DNA of 64,000 nt from Bowmanella sp. JS7-9 (GTDB taxonomy: Bacteria; Pseudomonadota; Gammaproteobacteria; Enterobacterales; Alteromonadaceae), in contig NZ_JXSY01000018.1 in assembly GCF_004329715.1 (NCBI RefSeq), positions 248,001-312,000 of the forward strand, read 5' to 3'. The notes beneath the pieces are model-generated. The model was not told the origin of the DNA. It worked only from the letters and a program-made list of their open reading frames with translations, and did no database searches. This document shows, piece after piece, positions 15,585-26,658 of the stretch. The first letter of the stretch is position 1; each line of letters starts with the position of its first letter. Position numbers and translations under genes: made by a program.

Positions 15585-17784
15585 GATGGCTGAATTTAGC
15601 CCGGTACAACTGGCGACGATTCCGGTTGGCGAGTATGCCGATTTGTTCTCGGTGTTGGGCATGCATGAAGTAAACGGCAAATTGGTAGTGCGCTGTTATT
15701 TACCCGGTGCACTGGCAGTACGCGTGTGTGTACGGAATGACGAGACGGTTCTGGTCAATTTGCAGGACTATGGCAACGGCCTGTTTGCTGCAGTTGTGCC
15801 GAGACGACGTAAACGATTCCACTATGTACTGCAGGTCGATTATCCACAGTTAAGCACCACGCTTTACGATCCCTACCAGTACGGTAGCCTGCTAAGCGGC
15901 GAAGATATTTATTTGTTTGCAGAAGGCAAGCAGGAACAGGCCTATCGGTTTTTGGGCGCAAACTGGCGTGAAGTAGATGGTGTCGAAGGGGTTTGGTTTG
16001 GTGTGTGGGCACCCAATGCCCGTCAGGTATCCCTGCTGGGGGATTTTAATCACTGGAATGGTTCGGTGCATGGATTACGTTTTCATCCGGGGGCAGGGAT
16101 CTGGGAAATATTTATTCCCGGCGTCGCGCCCGGCGCCCACTACAAATTCCGCATTGTGGGTCAGGATGGCGTGGTGCGCCTCAAAGCCGATCCTTATGCT
16201 AAGGCCATGCAACCGGCACCGGATAATGCGTCCCTTGTGCCATCGCCACAGCAATTCGATTGGCAAGACGCCAATTGGCTGGCACAACGCCGCACAACGC
16301 CCTGGCACGTCAGTGCGATGTCAATTTATGAAGTGCATCTGCCATCCTGGCGGCGCGGCGACAGTAACCGCTATCTAAATTACGCAGAATTGGCCGATAC
16401 GCTGATCCCTTATGCATTGGAGATGGGCTTCACCCATTTACAATTTATGCCTATCAGTGAGTACCCCTTCGACGGCTCTTGGGGCTATCAACCGGTAGGT
16501 TTGTATGCACCTACTTACCGGCTAGGTGAAGCTAATCAGCTCAAATACTTTATTAATGCCTGCCATCAGGCCGGACTAGGGGTGTTACTGGACTGGGTTC
16601 CCGCACACTTTCCTACCGACGAACATGGGCTGGTGCGCTTCGATGGCAGTTGCCTGTATGAGCATGAAGATCCGAGGCTGGGTTATCACCCTGACTGGAA
16701 TACACTCATCTACAACTATGGGCGTCCTGAAGTATTAAGTTTTCTGTTCAGCAATGCCCGCTACTGGTTGGAAGAATTTCATTTCGACGGATTACGCATC
16801 GACGCGGTGTCATCCATGTTATATCTGGACTACAGTCGCGAACCCGGACAGTGGCTGCCCAATGAGTTTGGGGGCCGCGAGAACTTACTGGCGATTCACT
16901 TCCTGCGTGAACTGAACGCGCGCTTGTATTGTTCGGTACCGGGCATCTGCATGATTGCCGAAGAATCCACCGCCTGGCCGGGTGTGACGCGCCCAACCAA
17001 TGAAAACGGACTGGGTTTTGGCTTTAAATGGAATATGGGCTGGATGAATGACAGCCTTAATTACCTGCAAAAAGATCCTATCTATCGCAAGTTTCATCAC
17101 CACCAGATTACCTTCAGTCTGATGTACTGTTTCAGCGAGCAATTTATTTTGTCGCTCAGTCACGATGAGGTGGTGCATGGTAAAGGCTCGCTGATCAATA
17201 AGATTCCCGGTGATCGCTGGCAAAAAATGGCGACATTACGTGCCTTCTATGGGCTGATGTGGGGGCATCCGGGTAAGAAGCTGTTGTTTATGGGCAATGA
17301 ATTTGCCCAATGGCGCGAGTGGAACCATGACCAAAGCCTCGACTGGCATCTGACCGGTGAGGACGATCATACCGGCATGCAACGCTGGATTGCTGATTTA
17401 AACCGATTGTATCGCCAGCATCCGGCCCTGACCGAGCGGGATGACAGCCCGGGCAGTTTCGGCTGGCTGGATTGTGACAATGCCGAACAGAGCATTTTCG
17501 TGTTTATCCGTTACGCCCAGGAGTATCAGCAGCATCTTATTTTCGTGGTGAATATGACTCCGCAAACTCACCATGGCTACCGGGTTGGTGTGCCGCTAAA
17601 TGGCGCGTATCGTGAAGTGCTCAATAGTGACAGTCATTTTTATGGTGGCAGCAATCAGGGCGTCGGGACGGCACTGGAGAGCGAGCCTCATCATTGGCAG
17701 GGCATGGCTAACAGCGTGGTGATGGTCGTACCGCCGTTGGGTTGTGTGGTACTGGCACCGGAGTGTGAGCATGCAAGTCGCTGA
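15577..17784 (+). CDS. glgB: 1,4-alpha-glucan branching enzyme
   Basis: A 735-residue enzyme that forms alpha-1,6 branches in glycogen. It has an N-terminal beta-sandwich region, a CBM48 domain (about residues 120-215, [18 protein letters not shown]) and a GH13 core. The catalytic residues are Asp409 ([14 protein letters not shown]), Glu462 (AEESTAWP) and Asp530 ([10 protein letters not shown]), offset by 4 from E. coli GlgB. The ATG at 15577 gives the family length and has AGGGAG upstream; the longer frame back to 15412 runs inside malQ and is unlikely. It overlaps glgX by 14 bases. Confidence 0.92.
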   Translation: MNEMAEFSPVQLATIPVGEYADLFSVLGMHEVNGKLVVRCYLPGALAVRVCVRNDETVLVNLQDYGNGLFAAVVPRRRKRFHYVLQVDYPQLSTTLYDPYQYGSLLSGEDIYLFAEGKQEQAYRFLGANWREVDGVEGVWFGVWAPNARQVSLLGDFNHWNGSVHGLRFHPGAGIWEIFIPGVAPGAHYKFRIVGQDGVVRLKADPYAKAMQPAPDNASLVPSPQQFDWQDANWLAQRRTTPWHVSAMSIYEVHLPSWRRGDSNRYLNYAELADTLIPYALEMGFTHLQFMPISEYPFDGSWGYQPVGLYAPTYRLGEANQLKYFINACHQAGLGVLLDWVPAHFPTDEHGLVRFDGSCLYEHEDPRLGYHPDWNTLIYNYGRPEVLSFLFSNARYWLEEFHFDGLRIDAVSSMLYLDYSREPGQWLPNEFGGRENLLAIHFLRELNARLYCSVPGICMIAEESTAWPGVTRPTNENGLGFGFKWNMGWMNDSLNYLQKDPIYRKFHHHQITFSLMYCFSEQFILSLSHDEVVHGKGSLINKIPGDRWQKMATLRAFYGLMWGHPGKKLLFMGNEFAQWREWNHDQSLDWHLTGEDDHTGMQRWIADLNRLYRQHPALTERDDSPGSFGWLDCDNAEQSIFVFIRYAQEYQQHLIFVVNMTPQTHHGYRVGVPLNGAYREVLNSDSHFYGGSNQGVGTALESEPHHWQGMANSVVMVVPPLGCVVLAPECEHASR

Positions 17785-19855
17785 TGGCAAGCCCTACCCA
17801 CTTGGCGCGACGCTGCAACCCGGCGGCGTCAATTTCGCGCTGTTTTCTGCCCATGCTCAGCAGGTGTGGCTGGTGCTGTTCGATGAGCAGGACTACCAAA
17901 TTTCCCGCATCGCCCTGCCGCAGCGAACCCGACAGATCTGGCATGGGCTGGTGGAAGGCATCGGGGTAGGGCAACGCTATGGCTTTGAGGTGGAAGGACC
18001 TTATCAGCCGCAACTGGGACACAGATTCAACCCGGCCAAATTGCTGCTCGACCCTTATGCACGACAATTAACCGGTGCTCCGGATTACCATCCTGCGTTG
18101 TTTGGTTATCCCCGCGAGCAGGGCGATGACCGCCTGCTGTGTGACATGCCAAGTGCCTCCCATATGCCCAAATGCGTGGTGTGCGCACCCCTTGATCGAC
18201 GCGAACCTCGCCCACCCAGACCGACAACCAGCTTACGGGAGTTGGTGATCTATGAGTGCCATGTGAAAGGCATGACCGCTAACCGGGAAGATATTCCGCC
18301 TCATCAGCGCGGTACCTTTGCCGGGTTAGCCAGCCGTCCGGTGCTGGATTATTTGTGCGATCTTGGCGTTAACTGCGTTGAGTTGTTGCCGGTACAGGCG
18401 TTTTTTACCGAGGCCTTTTTGCACGACAAGGGGCTGACGAACTATTGGGGTTACAACAGCATCGGTTATTTTGCGCCGCACAATGCGTACTTGAGCGACG
18501 GCGATATCCGTGAATTTCGCCATATGGTCGATGCGTTTCATGCCCGCGGCATCAAAGTGATACTGGATGTGGTGTATAACCACAGTGCTGAAGGGGACCA
18601 TCTGGGGCCAACTTACAGTTTCCGTGGCATCGACAACGCCAGCTATTACCGACTGCATCCCAATGATGGGCGCTTTTATATCAATGACACCGGATGTGGT
18701 AACACCCTGAATCTGTCTCATCCACGGGTACTGCAGATGGTGATGGACTCGCTGCGCTACTGGTATCAGGAAATGGGCGTGGATGGTTTCCGTTTCGATT
18801 TGGCGGTGTGTCTGGGGCGAGAGTCGGCAGGTTATGATCCGCGCAGTGGATTATTCGACGCCATCTTGCAGGACCCTAACCTGCAGGATGCGATTTTGAT
18901 CGCCGAGCCATGGGACATAGGCCCGGGCGGTTACCAGCTGGGTAATTTTCCGGTCAATTTTTCTGAATGGAATGACAGGTACCGGGATGTGATCCGGCGT
19001 TTTTGGCGCGGAGACAGTGCGATGCTGGCCGAGTTTGCGCGACGCTTTCACGGCTCTGGTGACATTTTCGAACACGCGGGCCGGCCGCCGGCCTCCAGTA
19101 TTAATTATGTGTGCAGCCATGACGGATTTACCCTGTGGGATTTGGTCAGTTATGAAACGCGCCACAACGAGGCCAATGGCGAGCATAATCAGGATGGCCA
19201 TAGTGAAAACATCAGTGCCAATTATGGGGTAGAGGGGGTCACCGATGATCCGGCAATCCTCGCTGTGCGGCGGCGACAAGTGCGCAATATGTTGACGACC
19301 TTATTGTTCTCCCAAGGGGTGCCCATGCTGCTGGCCGGTGATGAACGGCTCAATTCTCAGCAGGGTAACAACAATGCCTACTGTCAGGATAATCCGCTTG
19401 GATGGCTAAACTGGCAGGAAAGCGGCGATGAAGAATTGTATGGCTTTGTACAACGCCTGATCGCAATACGTAAATCGTTTCCGTTGCTGTGTCACTCCCG
19501 CTATATCCACACGCCACAAAACCCCAATGACCCAGGTTTGTTCTGGTTTAACGTGCAAGGCCAGCCGATGACTAAGTCGGATTGGGGCGCGGCAAATTCT
19601 GCCACGCTGAGTTTACTGTTGAGCGGCGATCTGCGTAACAACGGCCAACGTGGTGCGCTATTGTTAATGCTTAATGCCGATAGCCGGGAAAGGAATTTCC
19701 AGTTACCACAATTATCCGGGGTAACCCAATGGCAGACGCTGTTGAGTACCCAACCTGCACCGCTGGCCCAAGTCAGCGCAGGCAGACATATTACCTTAAT
19801 CGATCGCAGCCTGTGGTTAATGACTGCTAATTTTTCCGGAGAGAGTCATGAGTAG
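17771..19855 (+). CDS. glgX: Glycogen debranching enzyme
   Basis: A 694-residue GH13 enzyme that removes the short limit-dextrin branches left by glycogen phosphorylase. It begins with a CBM48 domain ([21 protein letters not shown]). GlgX signatures follow: [52 protein letters not shown] (catalytic Asp), [14 protein letters not shown] (catalytic Glu) and [14 protein letters not shown]. The ATG at 17771 matches the family N-terminus. The stop overlaps the glgP start by 8 bases. Together with glgP it degrades stored glycogen to glucose-1-phosphate and maltodextrin. Confidence 0.92.
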   Translation: MQVADGKPYPLGATLQPGGVNFALFSAHAQQVWLVLFDEQDYQISRIALPQRTRQIWHGLVEGIGVGQRYGFEVEGPYQPQLGHRFNPAKLLLDPYARQLTGAPDYHPALFGYPREQGDDRLLCDMPSASHMPKCVVCAPLDRREPRPPRPTTSLRELVIYECHVKGMTANREDIPPHQRGTFAGLASRPVLDYLCDLGVNCVELLPVQAFFTEAFLHDKGLTNYWGYNSIGYFAPHNAYLSDGDIREFRHMVDAFHARGIKVILDVVYNHSAEGDHLGPTYSFRGIDNASYYRLHPNDGRFYINDTGCGNTLNLSHPRVLQMVMDSLRYWYQEMGVDGFRFDLAVCLGRESAGYDPRSGLFDAILQDPNLQDAILIAEPWDIGPGGYQLGNFPVNFSEWNDRYRDVIRRFWRGDSAMLAEFARRFHGSGDIFEHAGRPPASSINYVCSHDGFTLWDLVSYETRHNEANGEHNQDGHSENISANYGVEGVTDDPAILAVRRRQVRNMLTTLLFSQGVPMLLAGDERLNSQQGNNNAYCQDNPLGWLNWQESGDEELYGFVQRLIAIRKSFPLLCHSRYIHTPQNPNDPGLFWFNVQGQPMTKSDWGAANSATLSLLLSGDLRNNGQRGALLLMLNADSRERNFQLPQLSGVTQWQTLLSTQPAPLAQVSAGRHITLIDRSLWLMTANFSGESHE

Positions 19856-22295
19856 CGAAAGTGCGCCAATTCGCCAGGGCAATTGTGAACCCTGTGAGTC
19901 GTTAGCCGCCAATTTTGAGCGCCATATTCGTAACTGGCTGAGTCGTGATGAGAAAGTGCCGGGCGATTTGTATTATGCGTTGGCTTTGAGCGTGAAAGAG
20001 CAGCTGTTTGAGCACTGGCGTAGCACCCGGCGCCAGGATCTGAGTTATCAGAAGAAACAGGTGGCCTATTTGTCACTGGAGTTTCTGATGGGTAGAGCGT
20101 TGGGCAATATGTTGCTGTGTCTGGATCTGACCGATGAATGTCGCCAATCACTTAATCAATTGGCTATCGATCTGGAAGAGATTCAGGAGCAGGAACATGA
20201 CGCAGGCCTGGGTAATGGTGGCTTGGGTCGCCTGGCTGCGTGTTTTATGGACAGTTGCGCGACTATGGATATTGCCGCGACAGGCTATGGGATCCGCTAT
20301 GAGTACGGCATGTTTATGCAACGCATCGCGGATGGTTATCAGCAGGAAATGCCGGATAAATGGTTGCGCATGGGCAATCCGTGGGAGGTACGGGTTAACA
20401 GCCATAATGTGAATGTACCGTTTTATGGTCGTACCGAAACCTATCTGGATAAAAAAGGCCGGCGACATATTGCCTGGGTAGATACTCAGGATGTGCTCGC
20501 GGTGGCTTACGATATGCCGATACCCGGCTACCGGAATCAGCGGGTTAACACCCTGCGTTTGTGGAAAGCCGAAGCCACCGATGATTTCGATTTAAGCGAA
20601 TTTAACCAGGGCGACTATGCCGAGGCGGTGGCGCGTAAAAATCTGGCAGAGCAGATCACCATGGTGCTGTACCCCAACGACGCCAGTGAAAACGGCAAAG
20701 AGTTGCGTCTGCGTCAGCAGTACTTTCTGTCATCTGCCAGCTTACAGGACCTGTTAAAAAACTGGGTTAATGCATTCGGGGAAGATTTCAGCCGTTTCGC
20801 CGAATATAACGTGATGCAGCTAAACGATACCCACCCGAGCATTGCCGTGCCTGAACTGATGCGCTTGCTGGTGGATGTGCATGGGCTGGAGTGGGATGAG
20901 GCATGGGACATTACTACGTCCTGTATGGCCTACACCAATCACACCCTGTTACCTGAGGCACTGGAGCGTTGGCCGGTGCGGATGTTAGGTAATATTTTGC
21001 CGAGAATTCTCGAAATCATTTATGAGATCAATGCGCGCTATCTGGATAAGGTGGCGCAGTTGTGGCCGGGTGATCATCACAAGTTACGTACTCTGTCGAT
21101 TATTGAGGAAGGCCATGAACAGTATGTACGTATGGCTTATCTGGCGATTGTCGGCAGTTTTAGTGTGAATGGCGTGGCAGGATTACACACCGAACTCCTC
21201 AAACAGGGGCTGTTCAAGGACTTTTATCAACTGTGGCCGGAGAAGTTTAATAACCGTACCAATGGTGTAACGCCCCGCCGTTGGCTGGCCATGTGTAATC
21301 CGGGATTGAGTGAGTTGATCACGCAGAAAATCGGCGACCAGTGGGTGACGGATTTGCCACAGCTTAGCCAGCTGCGTCAGTTCGCCGATGATGTGGCATT
21401 TGTAAAGCAATGGGCGGCGATCAAGCGTCAGAATAAGGCGCGGCTTGCGCGTCTGATTAAGCGTGAAACCGGTGTGGAATTCGATAACAGTATGTTATTC
21501 GATGTGCAGGTAAAGCGGATTCACGAATATAAACGCCAGTTGCTGAATATCCTGCATGTGATTCATCTGTATGACCGCATCTGCCGTGGCGATACGGACG
21601 GCATGGTACCGCGCTGTGTATTGATTGGCGGCAAGGCTGCGCCGGGGTACGCCATGGCAAAGCAAATTATTAAGCTGGCCAACAATGTCGCGCACATGGT
21701 CAATAGTGATAAAAATATGGCGCCTTGGTTACGTATGGTGTTTTTACCCAACTATAACGTCAGTGCTATGGAAAAGATTGCGCCGGGTACCGACTTGTCC
21801 GAGCAGATATCTACCGCTGGTAAAGAGGCCTCGGGTACTGGCAATATGAAGTTTATGATGAACGGGGCGTTGACCATTGGCACACTGGATGGTGCCAATA
21901 TTGAAATGCTCGAAGAAGTGGGTGAAGAGAACTTCTTCCTGTTTGGGTTAACCGCAGCCGAAGTGGCTGAGCAGCGCAAAGATTACCGTCCCAACGAGAT
22001 AATAAATAATTCGGCGGCGTTATCAGGCGTAATGCAATTGCTGGAAAGTGGCCATTTTAATTTGCTCGAGCCGGGCATTTTTGACCACATCATCGGAGCC
22101 ATTCGTGATCCATACGATCAATGGATGACTGCCGCGGATTTTGATGCCTATTGCTCTGCACAGCAGGCGGTGGCTGCGGCATATCAGCAACCCGCCCACT
22201 GGTATCGGATGAGTATTCTGAATACCGCTGCCAGTGGTCGTTTTTCCAGCGATGTCACTATTGCCGGATACCGTGATGAGATTTGGCGTGCCTAG
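19848..22295 (+). CDS. glgP: Glycogen phosphorylase
   Basis: An 815-residue GT35 enzyme that splits glycogen with phosphate into glucose-1-phosphate. The N-terminal AYLSLEFLMGRALGNML and GLGNGGLGRLAACFMDSCAT are family blocks. EASGTGNMKFMMNGALTIGTLDGANIEM holds the lysine that binds pyridoxal phosphate. The length is normal for bacterial GlgP/MalP. AGAG precedes the ATG, which overlaps the glgX stop. A 40-base gap with its own ribosome-binding site separates it from glgC. In this operon it is the main degradation enzyme. Confidence 0.93.
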   Translation: MSSESAPIRQGNCEPCESLAANFERHIRNWLSRDEKVPGDLYYALALSVKEQLFEHWRSTRRQDLSYQKKQVAYLSLEFLMGRALGNMLLCLDLTDECRQSLNQLAIDLEEIQEQEHDAGLGNGGLGRLAACFMDSCATMDIAATGYGIRYEYGMFMQRIADGYQQEMPDKWLRMGNPWEVRVNSHNVNVPFYGRTETYLDKKGRRHIAWVDTQDVLAVAYDMPIPGYRNQRVNTLRLWKAEATDDFDLSEFNQGDYAEAVARKNLAEQITMVLYPNDASENGKELRLRQQYFLSSASLQDLLKNWVNAFGEDFSRFAEYNVMQLNDTHPSIAVPELMRLLVDVHGLEWDEAWDITTSCMAYTNHTLLPEALERWPVRMLGNILPRILEIIYEINARYLDKVAQLWPGDHHKLRTLSIIEEGHEQYVRMAYLAIVGSFSVNGVAGLHTELLKQGLFKDFYQLWPEKFNNRTNGVTPRRWLAMCNPGLSELITQKIGDQWVTDLPQLSQLRQFADDVAFVKQWAAIKRQNKARLARLIKRETGVEFDNSMLFDVQVKRIHEYKRQLLNILHVIHLYDRICRGDTDGMVPRCVLIGGKAAPGYAMAKQIIKLANNVAHMVNSDKNMAPWLRMVFLPNYNVSAMEKIAPGTDLSEQISTAGKEASGTGNMKFMMNGALTIGTLDGANIEMLEEVGEENFFLFGLTAAEVAEQRKDYRPNEIINNSAALSGVMQLLESGHFNLLEPGIFDHIIGAIRDPYDQWMTAADFDAYCSAQQAVAAAYQQPAHWYRMSILNTAASGRFSSDVTIAGYRDEIWRA

Positions 22296-22335
22296 CGCGC
22301 CACCAAGTTAAGTCAGTAACCAGGGATCGAACTCT

Positions 22336-23604
22336 ATGTCTGCACAATCGCCACGTTATATCAGTAACTTAACCCGTGATACCTATGCGCTAATCCTGGC
22401 CGGAGGGCGGGGATCGCGTTTGCATGAATTAACCGATTGGCGGGCTAAACCCGCGCTGTATTTCGGTGGCAAGTTTCGCATCATCGATTTTCCGCTGTCT
22501 AATTGCGTAAACAGTGGTATTCGCCGGATTGGGGTGGTGACCCAATACAAGTCTCACTCATTGATTCGCCATATCATGCGGGGCTGGGGACATTTCAAAA
22601 AGGAACTGGGCGAGTCCGTGGAGATATTGCCCGCCTCACAACGTTATTCGGACAACTGGTATCAGGGCACGGCTGATGCGGTGTTTCAGAATATCGATAT
22701 TATCCGCCATGAAATCCCTAAATTTGTCATGGTGTTATCCGGTGACCATGTTTACCGCATGGATTATGGCCATATGCTGGCTGCCCATGAGCAATCCGGT
22801 GCGGATATGACGGTGTCCTGTTTAGAAGTACCGCTAGCAGAGGCCGCTGGCGCATTTGGTGTAATGGAAGTTGACGAGAACAATAAGGTGATTGGTTTTG
22901 AAGAAAAACCAGCCAATCCCAAGCCGCTCCCGAATAATCCGGGCATGTGCCTGGCGTCCATGGGGAACTATGTGTTCAACACTGAGTTTCTGTTTGACCA
23001 GTTGAAAAAAGATGCGGCAAAAGCCGGTTCGGAGCGGGATTTCGGCAAGGACATTATTCCGTCGATTATCAAAACGCACGAAGTCTACGCTTATCCGTTC
23101 AGAAGCACGCTGGCTAACGAACAAGCCTACTGGCGCGATGTGGGCACGCTGGATTCTTTCTGGCTGGCAAATATGGAACTGCTGGCGCCATTACCAGCGT
23201 TAAATATGTATGATCAACGCTGGCCAATCTGGACCTATCAGGCGCAACTACCGCCGGCCAAGTTTGTGTTTAACGATGATGGCCGTCGCGGTATGGCGAC
23301 CGACTCCATGGTGTCGGGTGGCTGTATTATTTCAGGCTCGCGGGTCAACCACAGTGTGTTGTTTAATAACGTTGAAGTCTGTTCCTACAGCGATGTGGAA
23401 GACTCAGTGATTTTGCCGGACGTAACAGTACTTAGGCACTGCAAAATTAAAAAGGCCATCTTGGATCGCGGCTGCGTGATCCCGGAAGGCACCACCATCG
23501 GTTATGACCACGATCACGATCGTGCACGCGGCTTCCGGGTAACCGATAAAGGCGTGGTATTGGTCACCCGTGAAATGCTTGGTCTGCCAGTAGGATACGA
23601 TTAA
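22336..23604 (+). CDS. glgC: Glucose-1-phosphate adenylyltransferase (ADP-glucose synthase)
   Basis: A 422-residue enzyme that makes ADP-glucose, the committed step of glycogen synthesis. The N-terminal nucleotidyltransferase motif [20 protein letters not shown], the WYQGTADAV and [10 protein letters not shown] blocks, the glucose-1-phosphate site [10 protein letters not shown] and a C-terminal left-handed beta-helix region ([16 protein letters not shown]) are all present. It belongs to the allosteric class normally activated by fructose-bisphosphate or pyruvate, but the effector here cannot be read from the sequence. The stop TAA shares its last base with the ATG of glgA. Confidence 0.94.
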   Translation: MSAQSPRYISNLTRDTYALILAGGRGSRLHELTDWRAKPALYFGGKFRIIDFPLSNCVNSGIRRIGVVTQYKSHSLIRHIMRGWGHFKKELGESVEILPASQRYSDNWYQGTADAVFQNIDIIRHEIPKFVMVLSGDHVYRMDYGHMLAAHEQSGADMTVSCLEVPLAEAAGAFGVMEVDENNKVIGFEEKPANPKPLPNNPGMCLASMGNYVFNTEFLFDQLKKDAAKAGSERDFGKDIIPSIIKTHEVYAYPFRSTLANEQAYWRDVGTLDSFWLANMELLAPLPALNMYDQRWPIWTYQAQLPPAKFVFNDDGRRGMATDSMVSGGCIISGSRVNHSVLFNNVEVCSYSDVEDSVILPDVTVLRHCKIKKAILDRGCVIPEGTTIGYDHDHDRARGFRVTDKGVVLVTREMLGLPVGYD

Positions 23605-25184
23605 TGACGAAAAGGGTACTGATGCTGGCCGCTGAAAACGGCGCACTGAAAGGTGCAAAGGTCGGCGGCATGGCAGATGTTATCAGGGATTTACCCGGTG
23701 CATTATTGACTCAGAATGTTTGTGCGGACGTGGCGATGCCAGGCTATGGGCATCTGGTGGCGCAGACTCATGCAAAATTGCTGGCAACGCTGTCCGTACC
23801 CTTTGCTGGTGGCGTGACCGAAGTCAGTTTGTTCCGGGCACCGCACCCTGCCCATAGTGAGTGTTGGCTCTATTTGTTCGAACATCCAAGCTGGGATGAT
23901 CCAGAGCAGAAAATCTATACCGACGGTGGGGATCAGCCTTTCGCCGCCGATGCCTCACGTTTTGCACTGTTTTGCGCCGCAAGCGCAGAAGCATTACTGC
24001 AGCAGGTCATTCCGTTACCGGATGTGTTGCATTTACACGACTGGCATACCGGCTTTTTTGCCATGCTACGCAGCTGTCAGCGCCGTTACGCGCCGCTACA
24101 ACTCATCCCGGCGGTATACAGCATCCATAACCTAGCCTTGCAGGGCATTCGCCCCATCAGTGGTGATAGCTCTTCACTGGCTGGCTGGTATCCGGATTTA
24201 CTCAATGAATTAAGTAGTGAGCAATATCAGCAAATTTGCGACCCGCGCTATCCCAATTGTGTAAACCCCATGCGTGCCGGCATTGTACTGAGTGATCGGG
24301 TGCATCTGGTGTCACCGACCTATGCCAAAGAGGTACTGCTGGCCTCACGTCCGGAGCAAGGCTTTTTTGGTGGCGAGGGGCTGGAGGCTGATCTGCAGGC
24401 AAAGGCACGTAAACGCAGTCTGTTTGGTATTTTGAATGGTTGTGAATACCCGGGTAAAGATGCGCCGTTGGACGCCTGCTTCGCCGCATTTTTACGATTA
24501 GCGGATAGCGTGCTGATCGGCTGGCAGGGCAATAAAGTGCATACGCCATCGCAAGATTTTATCGCCAGCCGGCGCATCAGTGCCATGCAGCAGCAAAGCC
24601 TGCAACCTGACTTTTTATTGACCTCGGTGGGGCGTCTGACTGATCAGAAAATGTTATTACTGCGTCAACCCATGCCACAAGGTGGCTTGTTGATCGATGC
24701 TGTGCTGAGCAGATTAGCCACGCACTCTGCTTCGGCGCGGTTGATGTTGCTGGGCAGCGGTGATCCGCATCTGGCTGAGGTATTTCGCAAGGTGGCGGCC
24801 AGACATGAGAATCTATTGTTCTTAAATGGATATGACGAAGAGCTTTCCGCCTGGTTGTATCAGCATGGGCAATTATTCCTGATGCCCAGCTCATTTGAAC
24901 CCTGCGGCATCAGTCAGATGCTGGCGATGCGTGCCGGTCAGCCCTGCCTGGTGCATGGCGTGGGTGGCTTACAAGACACGGTTGAACACGCTAAGTCTGG
25001 CTTTGTGTTTGGCGGCGACGATCTCGCAGAGCAAGCGGCCGACTTGCTGGTTAAACTGGACGAGGCGTTACGTCTGTATGGCACATCAGGCTGGCAGAAA
25101 ATTGCCAAAGCGGCCAGGGCCAAGCGATTTTCATGGGCCAAAAGTGCTGCACAATATACTAAAAAGCTATATAAATTCAGCTAG
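23604..25184 (+). CDS. glgA: Glycogen synthase (ADP-glucose type)
   Basis: A 526-residue GT5 enzyme, about 50 residues longer than E. coli GlgA. The ADP-glucose site is AKVGGMADVIRDLP, a variant of the usual KTGGLADV. VLHLHDWHTGFFAML and YSIHNLALQG are GT5 blocks, and the C-terminal MPSSFEPCGISQMLAMRAGQPCLVHGVGGLQDTV carries the retaining-transferase E-x7-E pattern. It extends glycogen chains using ADP-glucose from GlgC. It overlaps glgC by one base. The extra length is in the middle, around residues 240-340, and is unusual but not disruptive. Confidence 0.9.
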   Translation: MTKRVLMLAAENGALKGAKVGGMADVIRDLPGALLTQNVCADVAMPGYGHLVAQTHAKLLATLSVPFAGGVTEVSLFRAPHPAHSECWLYLFEHPSWDDPEQKIYTDGGDQPFAADASRFALFCAASAEALLQQVIPLPDVLHLHDWHTGFFAMLRSCQRRYAPLQLIPAVYSIHNLALQGIRPISGDSSSLAGWYPDLLNELSSEQYQQICDPRYPNCVNPMRAGIVLSDRVHLVSPTYAKEVLLASRPEQGFFGGEGLEADLQAKARKRSLFGILNGCEYPGKDAPLDACFAAFLRLADSVLIGWQGNKVHTPSQDFIASRRISAMQQQSLQPDFLLTSVGRLTDQKMLLLRQPMPQGGLLIDAVLSRLATHSASARLMLLGSGDPHLAEVFRKVAARHENLLFLNGYDEELSAWLYQHGQLFLMPSSFEPCGISQMLAMRAGQPCLVHGVGGLQDTVEHAKSGFVFGGDDLAEQAADLLVKLDEALRLYGTSGWQKIAKAARAKRFSWAKSAAQYTKKLYKFS

Positions 25185-25202
25185 TTATCGGGAGTCAGGC
25201 AC

Positions 25203-25616
25203 ATGGAACTAAAACAATTAGACGATTTTGTGTATGTGAGTGGACAGATCAACAAAGAGCATGTGGCGCGCCTGGCGGAAATGGGCTTTGGGCACATAGT
25301 GTGTAATCGCCCGGATGGTGAAGTTGAAGACCAACCCGGCTACGAACAGATTGCCAGTGAGGCAGATAAGTATGGGATGTCATGCCTGTATGTGCCGATC
25401 GTGAGCAGCGATATAACAGCCACTCACATCCGCACCATGAGCCACGCACTTAAAACTTCCAAACTGACCCTGATTTACTGTCGTAGTGGCAATCGCTCTA
25501 CCATTATGTGGGCGCTTTGCTCGGTGGCGGCCGGCGAGCCTGTGGATGAGGTGATAAAACGCGCCCGCAACGCAGGCTTTGATGTCTCGAAGGCGCTGTC
25601 ACCTTTTTCCAGTTAA
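25203..25616 (+). CDS. DUF442 / TIGR01244 phosphatase-like protein
   Basis: A 137-residue protein with a dual-specificity phosphatase-like fold. The signature loop is [14 protein letters not shown] near residue 98, i.e. C-x5-R with the Cys nucleophile and Arg. The opening ([30 protein letters not shown]) is typical of the TIGR01244/DUF442 family, whose members act as phosphatases or sulfur transferases. It lies 18 bases after glgA in the same direction, so it is probably the last gene of the glycogen operon. The substrate is unknown. The stop overlaps the convergent yacG stop by 4 bases. Confidence 0.75.
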   Translation: MELKQLDDFVYVSGQINKEHVARLAEMGFGHIVCNRPDGEVEDQPGYEQIASEADKYGMSCLYVPIVSSDITATHIRTMSHALKTSKLTLIYCRSGNRSTIMWALCSVAAGEPVDEVIKRARNAGFDVSKALSPFSS

Positions 25617-25855
25617 GACTTAAAGAAGTCCTGTTCCTGTTTGGCGAGCAGGGCTTCAATATCTTCGATATCAATATTCGGCAGTTCGCTGGTTTCGGCA
25701 TCCTGATTAGCACCACAGGGAATGGCCTTTTCTTCAGCGGCCCATTCGCCCAAATCAATCAATTGACAACGCTTACTACAAAACGGACGAAACGGGCTTT
25801 GAGCGCTCCACTCAACCGCTTTTTTACATTGCGGACATTGGACAGTTAACGGCAT
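25613..25855 (-). CDS. yacG: DNA gyrase inhibitor YacG
   Basis: An 80-residue zinc-binding protein. The ligands are CPQC near residue 7 and CSKRC near residue 26, followed by the conserved [15 protein letters not shown] motif and an acidic C-terminus. YacG binds and inhibits DNA gyrase in E. coli. It is the last gene of a minus-strand group with zapD and coaE, the standard gammaproteobacterial order. Confidence 0.92.
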   Translation of the reverse strand: MPLTVQCPQCKKAVEWSAQSPFRPFCSKRCQLIDLGEWAAEEKAIPCGANQDAETSELPNIDIEDIEALLAKQEQDFFKS

Positions 25856-25864
25856 GCAGACCTC

Positions 25865-26617
25865 CTAACAACAAGCGAGGCGGAAGTTTACATCCTGTTC
25901 CTGTGTAACAACACCCTCTTGCTGCGGGGCGAAGCGGAAAAAGCGAATGGCGTAGCGGTATTTGTTACCGCTTAATGTGGGGTAATAACCCTGATCGGTG
26001 TGGCACTCAATACGGATTAATTCATTTTTGCTGTCTGCCACCCCCTGAAAAAATCCTTTTTCAGCACTGGTGTCGACAAACCGGCCGCGTTCGCGCAAAA
26101 ACGACAGGGTAATGCTGATGGCGTCACGGATCAGGGTAAATTCGTTAAGCCATTTTTGTACGTCCTGATGCAGCTGCTGCAATGGTTGCTTTAACCAGAA
26201 GTGCAGGCTTGGCAGATCGAAACTACAGGTCGCGCCGGGGATCGAGAAGCGTTGGCGAATGGACGCCAAAAACTTGTCTTCTTTGAGGCTGGTACCCAGT
26301 TTGCGTGCCGCTTTGAGCTTGTCACGCAGGTTGACGATTTGTTTTAGCGTGGCCTGCAATGCGTCGTTGTCGATGTTGGGGTGGCGAGACCAGTGCACCA
26401 GATTACGTTCGTGGATCTCGATATCACGCAGGATATCGGTGCGGATATCCACCCGTTCGAGCAAGTCTAAAAGGGTAAATAGTGATTCGAAAAAACCGAT
26501 AAACTGCCAGTCCTGCTGCATCTGTTCGCATTGGAACAACTGATTGAATGACTGCTCTAAGCGCAAATAGGTGCGCACTTTTTCATTGAGCGGAAATTCA
26601 TAAACAGCCAGTGACAT
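25865..26617 (-). CDS. zapD: Cell division protein ZapD
   Basis: A 250-residue cytoplasmic protein that cross-links FtsZ filaments at the division site. The N-terminal YEFPLNEKVRTYLRLE, the ESLFTLLDLLERVDIRTDIL block and the C-terminal CHTDQGYYPTLSGNKYRYAIRF are family blocks. It lies between coaE and yacG, as in most gammaproteobacteria. A 41-base gap separates it from the upstream coaE. Confidence 0.92.
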   Translation of the reverse strand: MSLAVYEFPLNEKVRTYLRLEQSFNQLFQCEQMQQDWQFIGFFESLFTLLDLLERVDIRTDILRDIEIHERNLVHWSRHPNIDNDALQATLKQIVNLRDKLKAARKLGTSLKEDKFLASIRQRFSIPGATCSFDLPSLHFWLKQPLQQLHQDVQKWLNEFTLIRDAISITLSFLRERGRFVDTSAEKGFFQGVADSKNELIRIECHTDQGYYPTLSGNKYRYAIRFFRFAPQQEGVVTQEQDVNFRLACC

Positions 26618-26658
26618 AAGACTCTCAGGTTAACGGTACTGCGCAACTACAGCGCAAC

